Assembly: GCF_033568475.1 (NCBI RefSeq)
Contig: NC_133123.1
Location: forward strand, 138,524,062 to 138,588,061
Length of the DNA: 64,000 bases
Direction: 5' to 3'
Source of the DNA: Henckelia pumila
Taxonomy: Eukaryota > Streptophyta > Magnoliopsida > Lamiales > Gesneriaceae
Made by a program: the position numbers and the translations under genes. Positions 49,201 through 64,000 of this stretch are shown here, piece by piece (within the stretch, counting starts at the first letter, position 1; the number at the start of each line of letters is the position of its first letter). Below the pieces are notes generated by a model, which saw nothing but the letters and a program-made list of their open reading frames with translations, did not search any database and was not told the origin of the DNA.

Positions 49201-52200
49201 AATATTACTCAGGACCATTAGCAGCTGTTGATGTGGATCAACAATACTTCCTGGAAGAGGGTCCGACGATTTTTCCACTAGCTCATAAGAATATCCATTT
49301 TGGAAATGTGGACTTTCAAAGTTTGATCTATTCCGTGTAAGCCCAGACCCAATGTTCTCCAAGTGACCTAGTTAAGGAGTCACCAATGATAATTTGTTAG
49401 AACACAACGTCTCTTGCTCCTTGAGTCTAAGGTGCAATGTGAGAAATAACCGAATAACAAAAAAGAAGCAGAAATGCTCATCATTCAATACCAGCAAAAT
49501 CCAGCAAACAATTCAAAAAGGCAAGTCTAACTGATTCTTGAATTTCTTGAAGCTGAGCAAAAATATCTTCTGATTTTGTTGATTCACTTTGCAAAGTATG
49601 AAATATCCTGTAAAAACAATTGGTCAGTTGACATAGATAACAAACCCCAATTACATCCTTGAGAGAGTGTAACTGAAAGTCAAATCAATCTCTCTTAATT
49701 ATTGTATATATTTAAATGCCCAACGGATGAAATTTCCTTCAAAGAAACTCTTATACAGGTAGCTAAGGAGGATGCCAAGGTGTCACGCAACAAGCTGCAA
49801 ATTAACTATAGCTGTCGACCCAAATAGAAATGGTGGAAACTATGATTACACAGCAACCATAAAAGTCATGCCCAAGCAGTCCCTGTGATGCGAGGGTGTT
49901 TATTTTTATGCTCAGGACCTCTACTCATCTCCCCTTGTCATCTCCTCCTTTCATTCGCAAAATAGAACACAATCACAAAGTAGAGAAGGAAGACGACAGA
50001 AAGAAGTAATCCAACACGGGTGTATAGATGAATTGGGCCAAAATAAACATAAGAAGCACAAAATACACTTTGTAAATTCTCGAAGGATTTAACAAAATGG
50101 ACAGGTGAAGTAGTTATAAGAACATGAGGGGAGTGTGAAGTAGAGTCATTCTGTTAGAAGTTAGCACAATACTCTCGAGTTAACAGAATGACTCTACATC
50201 ACACTCCCTCGTGTTCTTATAACTACATCTCCCCTGACCATTTTGTTTCTTCCTTCTAGAATACGAAGTGTATTTTGGGCTTCTTATGTTTATATTGGCC
50301 CAATTCATCCATACCCGTATCATAATCACTAGTGATACATTGCTTTCTCCTATCGTGCTGATGGTGGTTAACCGTTTATCCCTATATCTTTATTTTTCTA
50401 CAGCCTTTTTTTAAAAAAAACAATCTATAAACCTAGAAACTTCATAAAAAATACTGTGGATGTCAGACAATATGACACCACAACAAAAGATAGAATCGAT
50501 GTGATAAGTTAAACTTCAGGAACTCACGTGTTGATCTGATCCATTGCTGAGATCATGATTGTACGGAATGTGAGAGGCAAAGATGAAATCGAATATGGTG
50601 ACTTGTTTCTTTCTAAAATAGAAACCGGGACCCAAGATTCATCTTTGGATATCTCTTCTGTACAAGTCCGCATCCACGAACAAAGCCTCATTACAAAAAT
50701 TTTTGAGATTTCAGACTCAAGTGTTCTCAATACCATCACTGAAATCACGAAAGATGCATTCAAGACATCATTCAAAAACATAACACACAGGGAAAAAAGA
50801 TCATCTCACAAAGCACTATTTGTTTCCTTTCCATTCAATCTCTAGAACGTACCAGCGACTGGAGGTGCTGAATCTTTTGCTTCAAAGGCTTGGCTAGCTC
50901 TCGAAATCTCCTTCATGGCATCACTCATATAAGGACTGAGCATAGTGGATTCTTCGAGATCACGGAATGTTCCATGAACCTATGCAAGATACTTAAATGA
51001 AACACTAGTGTTGACTATAGCTGAGTGGAACATCTCGAAGCATTAAAATATTTACAAAAGCCAATCATACCTGCAGTTATTCTAAGCTATCCTAGACTTT
51101 CGATAAATTTGTCAATGCATATTTTCAGACCTACCCCCCAGTTACATTTGGAAAAAATCAATTTCCATAATTTCTGCCAGAAATAGATAGTCTAGTCCAG
51201 TTTCATATGGATCAACTTAAAAGCATTCAGCAGGATTAAAATATAGGGTTTGGATTTGGAAATCCATGAATACCAGATCCTAGTTCCATTTTAGTGTTTG
51301 GTGGAAAATGAAATATCAATTAGAAAAGCGGCAAATTGGGAAAACACTAGCTACTAGTCATCCCAAATGCACATTGTTCTCAAAGGCCATTTCAGAATTT
51401 TTCCTTGTCTAATTTCAAAGTATTCATATACAAGAAATGCCACTTACCTTAGCTTCGTATGCTGATAGGGTATTTCGTATCATCCCAGAAACTTCATCAA
51501 GGGAAGCTCCCAATTTATCTTCAGCTTTAGTGACAGAATTATTTATAACTGCATCAGCTGATACTTGGGAAGACTGACAAAAGAAATATGTTGATATTCC
51601 AAAAAAGAACATCAGAATGACAATACCAATGATAAGAAACGAAAACAATTAAAGTTGATCTCAAAGATCAATACAACTTGAGAAATGAAAAGAATTCCAA
51701 AAGCCTAAGAAAGAAATACAATCATAACACCGGGCACAACAAAATATCAAATACGAAATACCCCATAAAGGGGCCAAACAGAATCTGTAACTGTAAATAT
51801 GCTAAAAAAAGAAAATACAGTCACAAGACAACCAAGTTTCTAAAGAGGCCGTATGAATTTCAATCATCTTCAGCTTTCCAGAGTCACCAGATCATTTTGG
51901 AAGGACATTAAAATATTAATTGTCAATCATTGCTTAAGTGCTGTGTTTTTAAGACCCAAGCATTCAGGCATACTATTGGACCAGTTCTAATTTTTTTCCG
52001 TCCAACTATCAATGGTCTAAATAGAGCATATTATTTATTTTTATAGAGATCCATGCAGCTACTTTAGATTTAATCCTTGATATAAGAATGTTCCTTTTTT
52101 GTACATATTGTATCAGGTATTTCAAATCCGATGAAAGTACAGCTGGGAGTAAATGTGAAAAATAAAGGTTGAATCTAATAAGGACTTGAAAGAATGACAA

Positions 52201-55200
52201 GTTTCTTAGAACATTCACATTTATGTTGCTGCTCTATCTTCATCCCATAATGAACTTATAAATGGTACAGAATAAATAATCCAAAAGCCCATAATTTGGC
52301 TACATCCATCCTTTTTATAAAGCGACATTCATAATTCAATTTCTCAAACGTGAATGCAAATTAGCCAGATGAAGTGCCAAACAAGAAGCTAAGAACGTGA
52401 TTATAACAGGGCCGGAGAATTTCTAAGTGTTCTTGCTGATCACTGCTAACTTGAAATGTAAAATAATTACTGATTTCGGCCCAAGTACCTAAGATTTTCT
52501 GAGTATTCCTACGGCGAGGAACGTAATTTTATCATGAAATCGACCAGTCTAATATGATGGGTTTGGGAAACATACCTTTGCAAATTTTCCACTGGAAACA
52601 GAAAGTGCGACTTTCCAAAACACTGGTACATGATGGACAAGTACAGCAGTTAACTGGCCAATATATCTGCCCCTAAGAGCATTGAGTTCTTCACCAGTCG
52701 TTTCAACCGGATATAGATCTCCAGTTAGATGGGAGTTTACTGAATCCAGTGTGTAATCCACAGATGACTGTAGTTATGCATGAAGATTTAGCATAATCAT
52801 TGATAATTAGGTCAACCAACTCATGAAAAAGCCTTACAGATTCACTTATATCTTGCTGAATTTGCCTCCATTTTGCATCAGATAATGCTTTTTCCCGTAT
52901 CTCATGCTGAAAATTTTCCATTCGTGTTTCATGATCCGAAGTACATCTCTCAAGCAAACCTCTTATTCTGCGGTTCTGTCAAAACCAGCATCAAGAATTC
53001 AGCAAATAATAAATCATTTTGCAATAAAGAGGCATCAGTTGAATATAGTTGTATTGTTGTAAATTAGTTGAGATAACTGATCATGGTGCAAATGACTTCT
53101 CACCTGTATATTCAAGTAATACTTGATCGGATCTGACTCAGGTTCAAGCTCCAATAGGAGCCTAATGGTATTTTCAAGCTGCATGAAAGGAAAAAAAAAA
53201 TACTAATTAGCCATGGGCTAATTATGAACGGAAAAAAATATGAAGGGTACATGCTTTATCCAAAATCCAAATATTTTCTAGTCTCATTTTGTTGGTTTCT
53301 ACGGGATTTAAAAAAGCTGCAGAATGTGGTGTTGAAAAATTTAGTAGGTTGCATTCGCCTATAATAACATCCCTGTTCGCAATCACAAGAATTCATTTTA
53401 TAACATTCAATTTTGTGTACTAGGGACTAGGGTTGAGCATGACTTAATGCATGTTAGGGTTCACCAGGGCGAGAGGAGGAGAAAATATAAATATCTTTAA
53501 GTGGGCCTACCTATTCCTTTTGATTTGAGCAAAAGTTGCTGTTGTCACAAAAGGTCTATCAGGATATTGTTTAATTGACAAAGTTTTCAGGGGAGAAGAA
53601 GGTAGACAGTTAACCACCCATTATAAATTATTCTTGAACAAGACTAACACTATATAGACCATCTGTACCAGTATAACAGAATTATATAGTAAAGCATTAA
53701 TATTCGCATCCAAACTGTATCTTCTAGCGTAGACAGCACTTCTTACATTTGTGAGGTCGATTTTAGGATCTTCCATGGACTTGTAAAGCATGGCTTTGAA
53801 CTCGTGCATCACTTTTTCAACCTCCTCAAGGACACGTTTCAGAATGCCCACCTGAGAGTTGCAGAGGAAAAGTTCTTGTTTAAATAAGATCATTAAAGCA
53901 ACCATTTTAAATTTTTTATGCATAGTTGAACAAATAATTTGAAAGAAAAACAATAATTTCAATCATCATTACTACTACATCCTTCTCTAGGAAACAATTG
54001 AGAAATGCCCAATTTGAAAGAAAAAACATTAGCCGCAATCTTCAATTCTTGTACATCCTTCTCTAGGAAACAATTGAGAAGTGCCTCAATCACAGAAAAT
54101 ACCATGTCCATAATCACTAAAGTTACATTCATGATTCTTGCGATGACACACTGTGATGAGAACAACCGAGATAAGAAATAGATCTTATAAAAGCCCAAGA
54201 GTCACATTAGTCAAGCAAAATATAAATGTTGTATTTAATGTAAATGGAAGTAAAATAAGAATTGAAAGGTTCTCCAGAGTACAACATGACTATGGTTTTG
54301 ACCCGGGAAAAATATTCAATGTCTAATTCACGTGACCTTTCATTTTTATGAAATTTTATGTTCAAGTTTGCAACAAAATGATATGCGTAGAGGAGGAAAA
54401 TGACTAGGTAGACAAAGAAATCCTGCAATGGTACCAACAAGAATCAACATATCTTGCTTGGTAAGCCCGAGGACAGTTCTTTTTGCAAGAATTCGCATAC
54501 AAGACCTCTGAGATGAATTAAGTGACCCCCATAAATACAAAAAAATATCATGCATATAAATATAGAATCATCTTAGGCAGGGTTCAAGCGTCTGAATGCA
54601 GACAATAAGATGCCTCCTATCGATGCCTTAAGCGTGAAGACGATATTACTCATACATCTGAAAGACCTTCAAAATAATGACGGGGGGTTTAATCTAAAAA
54701 ATCCTATACATCAGTTATTTGACTGGCTATGATATTTCACAGTGAGTATCAAGCTATGAACCAAATAATTGAGTGCATCAAAGATGCACATGAGGATGGT
54801 TGGTTACATAACAATTGGTGAAATTAAGATGAACTGGGAAAGTTCTGACATTGGTGATAGCTGTGAGGTAGAGATGAAATAACGGGGATGTGAAAATTAA
54901 CTTACCACGAAGGTATCCAGCATGATTTGATTAATTGGAGATGTATAACTTAAATTTCATAAAAAACAAAATGGAGACAAGGATATTCAGCAACAGATAA
55001 TAAAACCATTGGTGAGTAAAAATGACTCTCAGAAGAAAAGTTTACATCATCTGTAGCAGCTTAATCAGTATAACTGATTAAGATGAAATGTAATGCAACA
55101 AAGAACCATACATGAGAAGGTAGCACGATGGACTTCGCTTTGCGGTACTCTCTTACTGCCAGATCATACTCTCCCTTACTAATGTTGCCTCGTATTGCAC

Positions 55201-57661
55201 TGGGAAGGTTGAATAGTGTTCTAAACCTCTGTAACATTCCCTGGACAGACCTGATCTTCTCTGCTTGGGCCTAGAATAATGTTGTTGGGTGAATCAGACG
55301 TATCCAGAACTGCATAGCTCAGTAATGAACTAAAAGGCCTTTATGAACCATGATCCAGATCCTACCTACCTGTCTCTCGAATAAAGGTCCAAAAGCTCGA
55401 TTAGAAAGTGAACTGACTCCTTGGATGCAATTAAATAAGCGAGTGGTTCCAGAACCTTCAGGGTCTTCTTCAATTCGTTTCAGTTTTGACTCAATGTCTG
55501 TTGTAAAATTAAGTATATTAAAAAATCCATGATAAAAATTAGAAGTGTTATAATTTGACTTATGATGCCCAACTGACCGTCAATAGTGGTTTTGCAAGAG
55601 ACGAAGCAATCAAAGTTCTCTTTAACCAACTGCTTTTTCTGTTGAGTGCGTCCTTTAAGATCATTCTTTAGCGAAAGAGCTCCAGATTCCAAATCTGCTG
55701 CACTAGTATCTAGGTGCACTCTTGATAAAAAAAGTTTTGCATCAAACTTCTCCGAGTAATAGTTTAGTTTCTCTGCAAAATGACATAAATAATGTCTCTG
55801 CAGCGGTTTAAATTGAACACAATTTTACTCAAGGTTGCATATTTGGAATCACGAAGGTAAATCAAAAACATTCTTTCAATGAAATAAATCAAAAACTATT
55901 TGCGCAGTTCATAAATCAAGGTTTAAAAGCACCCAATACCTCTAATAATGAACAACACAATCAATACTAAAGCCCCACCACCACCTTCTGTTGCAGAATA
56001 AAATGAGCAATTTGATCAAAAAACAAAGACAGCTGCAAGGAACAAGAAGTAATACCTCGAGCATTTGGATCAAGAGGTTCAACGTCGATTGAGGAAGGAA
56101 CACTTGCTACATTATCACTGATTAACCTAAAGGTTTTATGGTTAATGAGCCTGTCAACATAAAAACTCGGGTTATATGAAAATCAATGATGCGGAGGAGA
56201 AAAATTACCCAAATAAGAGTCTTTTACCCCAGTCCTAGAGGATCCACCCATTCCATGCCTCGAGGAAGTGACTGTAAACTGCTTAGTCCTTTTTTACCTG
56301 CTGCTGATGGTTTCTTCTCGAACTTCTGAGCAGCGGAAGCTGCTCTTGTATCCCTCATTTCACGAACTCTTCGAGCCAGCTGCCACAGAATTCCTCTAAA
56401 TAAATTCAATGAATTTTCCAAGTGCAAATAGAAGGCCATTTGTGTTATCACTCTGAAACTCAGATAATCGAATCAAAATCCCAGAATCGGCAAGCTAGAT
56501 AAACGTGGAAGGAGCTAATTATTTCCGCACTAAGTTATACGAGCACCATATAGAAATACTTGAATCCTAAAAAGGTAAATGAACCATTTTAGGCGGCAGA
56601 TCACACAAGGTAACTGATTTCTTTGGATTAAATGGGCAGCCTGAGTATATCAATCGATACATCTTCATGTCAATTATGAGAAACCATGTTACATAAAACA
56701 CATAAAGAAAGCATGCATCCGGTAGACACCAAAACCACATACTTCTAGGCTTCTAGCCAAGATCCTAAAGTGGTGTTATGGAACCCTGGCTCTAATTAAC
56801 AGTGGAGGTCCCAGGTTTGAGGAAAAAAAGGTAATACAGAACTGTACTATCAGTCATTTGCCATATCAACTTAAATAATCAACGCGACGACACCGATGAA
56901 TTGGCGTCAAAGTTTTCTCCAATGCCCTTGGCTGCAGATAAATACCACCCATCCAGCTACTAATGTGAGGGTACTCAAAGCAAAAGTTAAAATAACATCG
57001 TGTAAAAATGTGCCCCCCATCTGCTAATAGAGCATAAAACATCCACCATACTGTAAACTACACAAGTTAAGGAACCAGCAGCTTCCACTTCAACTTATAA
57101 ATTCAAAACCCTAAAAAATAAATAGCACAATCATGCCCTGCTATGGAAAGTATTTGTGGAACATAAATGGACAACACGACACATAATTGGAATCTAATTC
57201 ATTCCAGAAATTAAAGCACTCAATGCACAACAATAAATTAAACAAACGCATAGAACATGTACCTCAGCCTCGTCCACGTGCTTCCAGCAATTCGGTTCCT
57301 CCCCATCCCACGCTCTATCGTCATCTCTCCCACTTCCGGCGCGATTCTTCGGCGCTACATATCCGCGATCATCCTCGTCTCCCGATGAAATGCTCAGCAT
57401 CTCCACTTCAGAATCATCGTCCTCATCAATCGATGCTCTTCTGTGCTGATCGATCCCCTTCTTCTGCTGCGGCACCGGGTTAGCGTTCCTAGCAGGAACC
57501 GAGTTGCCGGTAACGCCTCCTCGCTTCGCTGGAGGCTGCACGTAGTTGCGGACAGGCTTCGATTGTGACGGTTTTTGGTAGTTTGGGTCGCGTTGTGCTT
57601 GCTCCTTGAGGGCCATCTGCAACAGCGCATCCTCGTCCAAATCGTCGGTTCCGCTCGACAT
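46269..57661 (-). CDS. SEC5: Exocyst complex component SEC5
   Basis: 21 exons, all in phase, 3273 bp with stop, 1090 aa: 57661-57263, 56379-56228, 56150-56056, 55772-55578, 55497-55370, 55270-55112, 53851-53747, 53178-53104, 52975-52838, 52767-52576, 51573-51448, 50979-50853, 50738-50528, 49607-49492, 49367-49133, 48721-48628, 48251-48174, 48078-48022, 47780-47631, 46997-46779, 46490-46269. The N-terminus MSSGTDDLDEDALLQMALKE is typical of plant SEC5, as are GMEWVDPLGLG, KTTIDDIESKLKRIEED, FNLPSAIRGNISKGEYDLAV, LCSWMRTCTEEISKDESWVP, NIGYCKDELAGELY and FETVLNPYFTHDARESLKSL. The C-terminus is Arg-rich (SFSRQRRR). SEC5 belongs to the octameric exocyst, which tethers secretory vesicles to the plasma membrane. 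Introns are all GT-AG. The start is the first ATG of the conserved N-terminus. No damage seen; likely functional. Confidence 0.97.
47901..47924. repeat. CA dinucleotide microsatellite
   Basis: About eleven CA units in the intron between SEC5 exons 18 and 19. Confidence 0.95.
50012..50322. mobile_element. Long foldback element (MITE) in SEC5 intron 13
   Basis: Two arms of about 140 bp pair with one another with scattered mismatches: GATGAATTGGGCCAAAATAA with its complement near 50288-50310, and TAGAGTCATTCTGTTA with AACAGAATGACTCTA around a loop of about 20 bases. TAATC on each side (50007-50011, 50323-50327) may be a 5-bp target duplication. It lies between exons 13 and 14, so the SEC5 pre-mRNA should contain a long hairpin. 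Confidence 0.8.
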
Positions 57662-59820
57662 TTGAGCGAACTCGGAGCAATATGTATAGATTTAGGGATT
57701 GTATGTATATCTGATACAAGTGTACCTTCGTGAAATTCTGGAATTGGATCTTATAGCAGTCCGGAAGATCGAACAAAGTGAAATGGGAGACAAGTCGACT
57801 GTTAAAGATGGCGTGAGCTGTGATCCTGTGTGTTGCGGGTAAGGCTTACGTTTTTGTAAATTCTATATCGAGGATTCATTAGGACTAACCTTTTTCGTTT
57901 ATATATTTCATAAATGTCGTGTAACTTCATCATTATTTTACACCACAAGTAACTCACAATCTGCACCATCTTTTTAGCCTTTTTTTTTCAGAAAAAAAAA
58001 ATCCATGATCAGCATATTCATTTGGATTCATAAAATAAAAAATAACACAAAAAAATTTATATGTGTCTATATATTATATGCATATACACGCAATAATGAT
58101 AATATAATAAGTTTGTTATATAAATATTGTCGTATAAGGTAAATTATGTCACTCTATGTCATACCGTATATACTACATTCCATATAATTTTATACAAATA
58201 ATATAATAATACATATAAAATATAGCACATCATTTATTTATTTTTTTTGACGTGGGAATCCACAGTCGCTATTTTTTGGTGTGCTCTGGGTAAATCTTCG
58301 GACTAACGCAATAGTCTGCAAACTACGCTAGCAGGTAAACCACACTAGGCAAGCCCTATGTGACAGACTAATCCAAAAAGAAATTGGCAGGAAGAATCGA
58401 ACTCTTGACCTATGACCAAGAATTTCCTACTCCACCAACGTGAACACCCTTTGGAGGCAATACAACACATCATTGTTGTAACACAGACCGTTTGGACAAT
58501 TGCACTCATATTATAAATTAGTGGTATCATGCACTTGTAATCTATTTTAGCACAGATTTCAAATTGAGATAAGATATCAATTGTAACAAACTCCTTTTTT
58601 TTTGTGCTAACAAAAAAATGTATTTTATGATTCTACGTGAATACACATTATTTAAAATCCTATTCAATTTGAATACACTCAAAATATTACGATTAATTTA
58701 TATCTTATTTTTTATAATAACAATTTGAAAATGTCTTGAAAAAGTTCTGATAATTAAGAAAATATCATGATTTTAAATTTCAAGGTTGTTAGTATACACA
58801 TTTATCAAATAGTGTGAATTTTTTTTGTAAAATATTTAGGTCTCCTACACATGATGTGTGCATATATATAAATTTTTAATATGTAAATATTTTCATGTTA
58901 TTTTCAAGACTAGCATGATGAATTAAACAATAAAATATATTTATATATTAAGATTAAAAAAAAATTTAATCAAAATAATTCTAAAATCAAACAATATATG
59001 ATAAATATCGATAAATTAGAAATAAGTTATTTATTTTATATTTTAAATATTGTTTAGATGATGATATAATTGTAATTTTGATTTAATATTGTTTGTCTCT
59101 ACTCTAGATCTACTCCGTTGCAGGACTCTTTATCTTTTCCATCTCCTTAAATCTGATTTTTCACTAGTTCAATTCAAAATATGTTTGAACTAACTATTCA
59201 TATTGTAGTTAATTTGAAACTACTCTAAAAAAAAGGTTATTTGAGACAAAATATCTAAGTTAGTATGAAATTTCGAATTTGATAGGCTCGTCCAATTTCA
59301 ACAATCCCTTTTCCTCAATTAAAAAGAAATTCAACAACTTTATTTGTCCAATGATACTTTAACTGGTATCCATAATAATGTGCTATAAGCCTAGCTATAA
59401 CTTTACTTGAATGGGATTTTGCTTCAAACGGGATTATTTGATATATTAGCTTGAACTGCAAATGGTGCATGTGAAAATGAAATCTTCTTGTCACAGTTTC
59501 TATATTGATGAGAATCCGATGCGTGTAGCATAAATTTGACTTGAGAAGGATTAAAGCTTCGCATAGGCAACAACATGGATCAATATGTTCATGATCTTGC
59601 ATCGGATATCCTTTGATAATCCATGATTTCTAAAAACAGTGTGATTTGTCATTTGTATACATGATTCCATCGCTTAATCATCATCGCACCCATTGATCCA
59701 GAGGATAAAACATCCGCATGTTATCAGCACTTTCTAACCTTAACCTTCACAACGATGATGTAATATTTAGCAAAAGAACACTTTAATTAGGATCATAGAA
59801 TCGAAAATTTACAGGCATCT
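57662..59820. other. Region between SEC5 and FBPase
   Basis: SEC5 promoter and 5' UTR at the left, FBPase 3' flank at the right. No coding sequence recognised. It contains one SINE (58235-58465). Confidence 0.7.
58235..58465 (-). mobile_element. tRNA-derived SINE, Au-like
   Basis: On the minus strand it opens with tRNA-like sequence having a B-box-like AGAGTTCGATTCTTCC and an A-box-like TTGGTGGAGTAGG. The body includes GTTTACCTGCTAGCGTAGTT, TTGCGTTAGTC and TTTACCCAGAGCACACC, and the element ends in an A-rich tail (AAAAAAAATAAAT). The 9-bp target duplication CACATCATT is exact at 58226-58234 and 58466-58474. The body resembles the plant Au SINE family as known to me; the assignment needs an alignment. 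Confidence 0.85.
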
Positions 59821-62324
<2,504 letters not shown>

Positions 62325-62390
62325 TTTTCCGCCTTCTGCTGCCACCTCCCACTACCACCTTCCACCTTCATACATGGAACCGATGATGTT

Positions 62391-62399
62391 GCTTATATA
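62391..62399 (-). promoter_or_regulatory. Putative TATA box of FBPase
   Basis: TATATAAGC on the minus strand, 67 bp before the start codon. This leaves room for a 5' UTR of about 40 bases. Confidence 0.5.
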
Positions 62400-64000
62400 A
62401 TAGTCGTCCTTTTTTTTAAATTATTTTATATTTATATTCATAATATTGGCCCGAGTGGGGTCTTGACCAAGCAGATTAATCGCCTCCCAAATCCGATATT
62501 GTCGCTTTCTGAGATGTTAGAATTGCGTATTTTACGTTAATCTCAACACGACGCCCGGATTTTGTTTAATTTGACTTTAGGAACTATGATTTTGAAATAA
62601 TACTTTTACAATTTTTTTCTTTTTATTTAGTCTTTTGTATTTCATTTGTGTTTCTTAAAATAAATTAATCAAATTTAAATTTTAGAATAATTGACTTGTT
62701 AGCACGAAAACAAGTTCGTTAGTAGTTGTTGTTAGATAAAATAATAATAATGATTGTTTTATATTTGAATTACAGAATTTTACATTTTTTATTTATGAAA
62801 AATATAGAAATTTTTAAATTTATTTATTAGAATAAAAATTATATTTTTAAGTAAGAATATTACATTTTTATCTGAATATATAATTTAGTTTTTAATGAAT
62901 TTAATAAATAATCAAATTTTAATTTATATTTCTTAAGCTCATTTAGAATTGAAACATCTCAAATATATAAGTTCGTAAGTCATGAATATATTTCTTAAAT
63001 AAAGTTCGAGCCGACTCGATTGACTTTCATTTGATTAATTACTAGTAAATAAAATGGATTATTTCTATGATTCAATTAATTGGATCACCCTCTTTCAAAA
63101 AAAAAAAAAAAATTGAATCACCCACTAAATATTTATCTCCTCTTGAGAAGATTAGGAATTTAGATATCATCACATTGCATTAGATATTTATTATGTATAA
63201 ATATAAATAATATGTGTTGGTCAGTTCGAGGAAGTTGATTTTTTTTTCTTCTAGTTGGAGACTAACATTTGTTGGAAGAGGATTACATCGAAATATTATC
63301 AGGTCATGAACATGATATGTTAATGTAACGACAACTAGTAATGATGGAGGAAGAAATAGACGTCTCATACTTGGTCACCTAGACACGTAAATTATCAAGT
63401 GAATGTATTTTTAACGCATTTAATAATTATTTTTATAATCTTTGAGTTATTCAATGTAATTAACATATCATTTAGACATTTTTAAAATTATTGGATCAAA
63501 AAAGGATATTTTTTATTCATTTATTCAACGAGTAAAGTAGTGTTTACAACCTTTAAATATAAATGAATTATAAATTTTCTCTTCACAAATTTGTTAAAAA
63601 AAAATTCATAACTTAATTTTAGAGGTTGGAAACTCTGCTTAAGTTAATTATTCTAAAGATTGATGTATTATGGTGTATTATTATATAGTAGAGATTTGAG
63701 AATGAATAGCCGAGGGAACAGATTAGGTTGGAGTGGTGTGGAGAATGACGAATCTTGTACACAAGTAGTCGGGTGGATGGAGATGGGATGAGGAAGTAGT
63801 GGAGGCTAAAATTGTGGGATATCTAATCCCATCTCACCTAAGAACACGTAATCAACGCCAATTTGTTGGATTAACCATCCCCTGTTGTCTTTATTCTTCT
63901 CCTATTTATGGTTGATTGATACTCTATTCTTTGTTCTTATTCCATGAATAATAATAAGAATTCATGTTCCTGCTTTTGTTTTTTCACTCTCAGTGGCCCA
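62400..64000. other. AT-rich upstream region of FBPase
   Basis: No coding sequence, RNA gene or clear element recognised on either strand. It must hold the distal FBPase promoter. Confidence 0.6.

Noticed and set aside
53959-54198. Possible extra exon or gene in SEC5 intron 6
   Set aside because: SEC5 is complete and in phase without it, and the frame shows no known domain; a local repeat explains part of it.
58385-58452. Possible tRNA gene (tRNA-like B box)
   Set aside because: The sequence does not fold as a full cloverleaf and continues into a SINE body with an A-rich tail and target duplication.

Overview
The window is nuclear DNA of a flowering plant, most likely a eudicot. This follows from four intron-rich genes with GT-AG introns, long AT-rich intergenic DNA, TA and ATT microsatellites, plant Ty1/copia and Ty3/gypsy retrotransposons, MITEs and a tRNA-derived SINE. 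A Lamiales origin is only an impression from the style of the retroelements.

Positions 1-26970 are a nested LTR-retrotransposon cluster with no host gene. Two degenerate copia elements lie head to tail on the minus strand and share the LTR at 12182-13001. Copy A (leftwards from 13001) is cut by a plus-strand LTR element ending at 1037 and by a 9.6-kb non-autonomous LTR element (2460-12103). That element has 2.98-kb LTRs, a 5-bp target duplication GGTGG, a Met-type primer site and a polypurine tract. Copy B (12182-26970) is cut in gag by a gypsy complex (16764-25431). The complex holds one stand-alone gypsy LTR, a truncated second-family LTR, a 3'-truncated gypsy gag-pol, a second copy of the first LTR, and a complete solo LTR of the second family. 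A block of about 2 kb occurs twice in it, including 9 bp of the copia host sequence, which implies duplication and recombination after insertion. Three different LTR families here carry upstream of their TATA box an array of 15-16 bp near-palindromes of the form TCGGA-N-TCCGA.

Positions 26971-64000 are gene-bearing DNA. From left to right: a GT-2-like trihelix transcription factor (minus, 2 exons, 602 aa); a 9.5-kb gene-free stretch with microsatellites and MITEs; LSM3 (plus, 3 exons, 97 aa); exocyst subunit SEC5 (minus, 21 exons, 1090 aa), which converges on LSM3; and cytosolic fructose-1,6-bisphosphatase (minus, 12 exons, 340 aa). All four have open frames that splice in phase and look functional. 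They do not share one pathway: their roles are transcription, RNA processing, secretion and sucrose synthesis. An Au-like SINE with a 9-bp target duplication lies between SEC5 and FBPase, and a 311-bp foldback element lies in a SEC5 intron.

Exon boundaries were assigned by reading splice sites and checking that phases join. UTRs and transcription starts were not determined.
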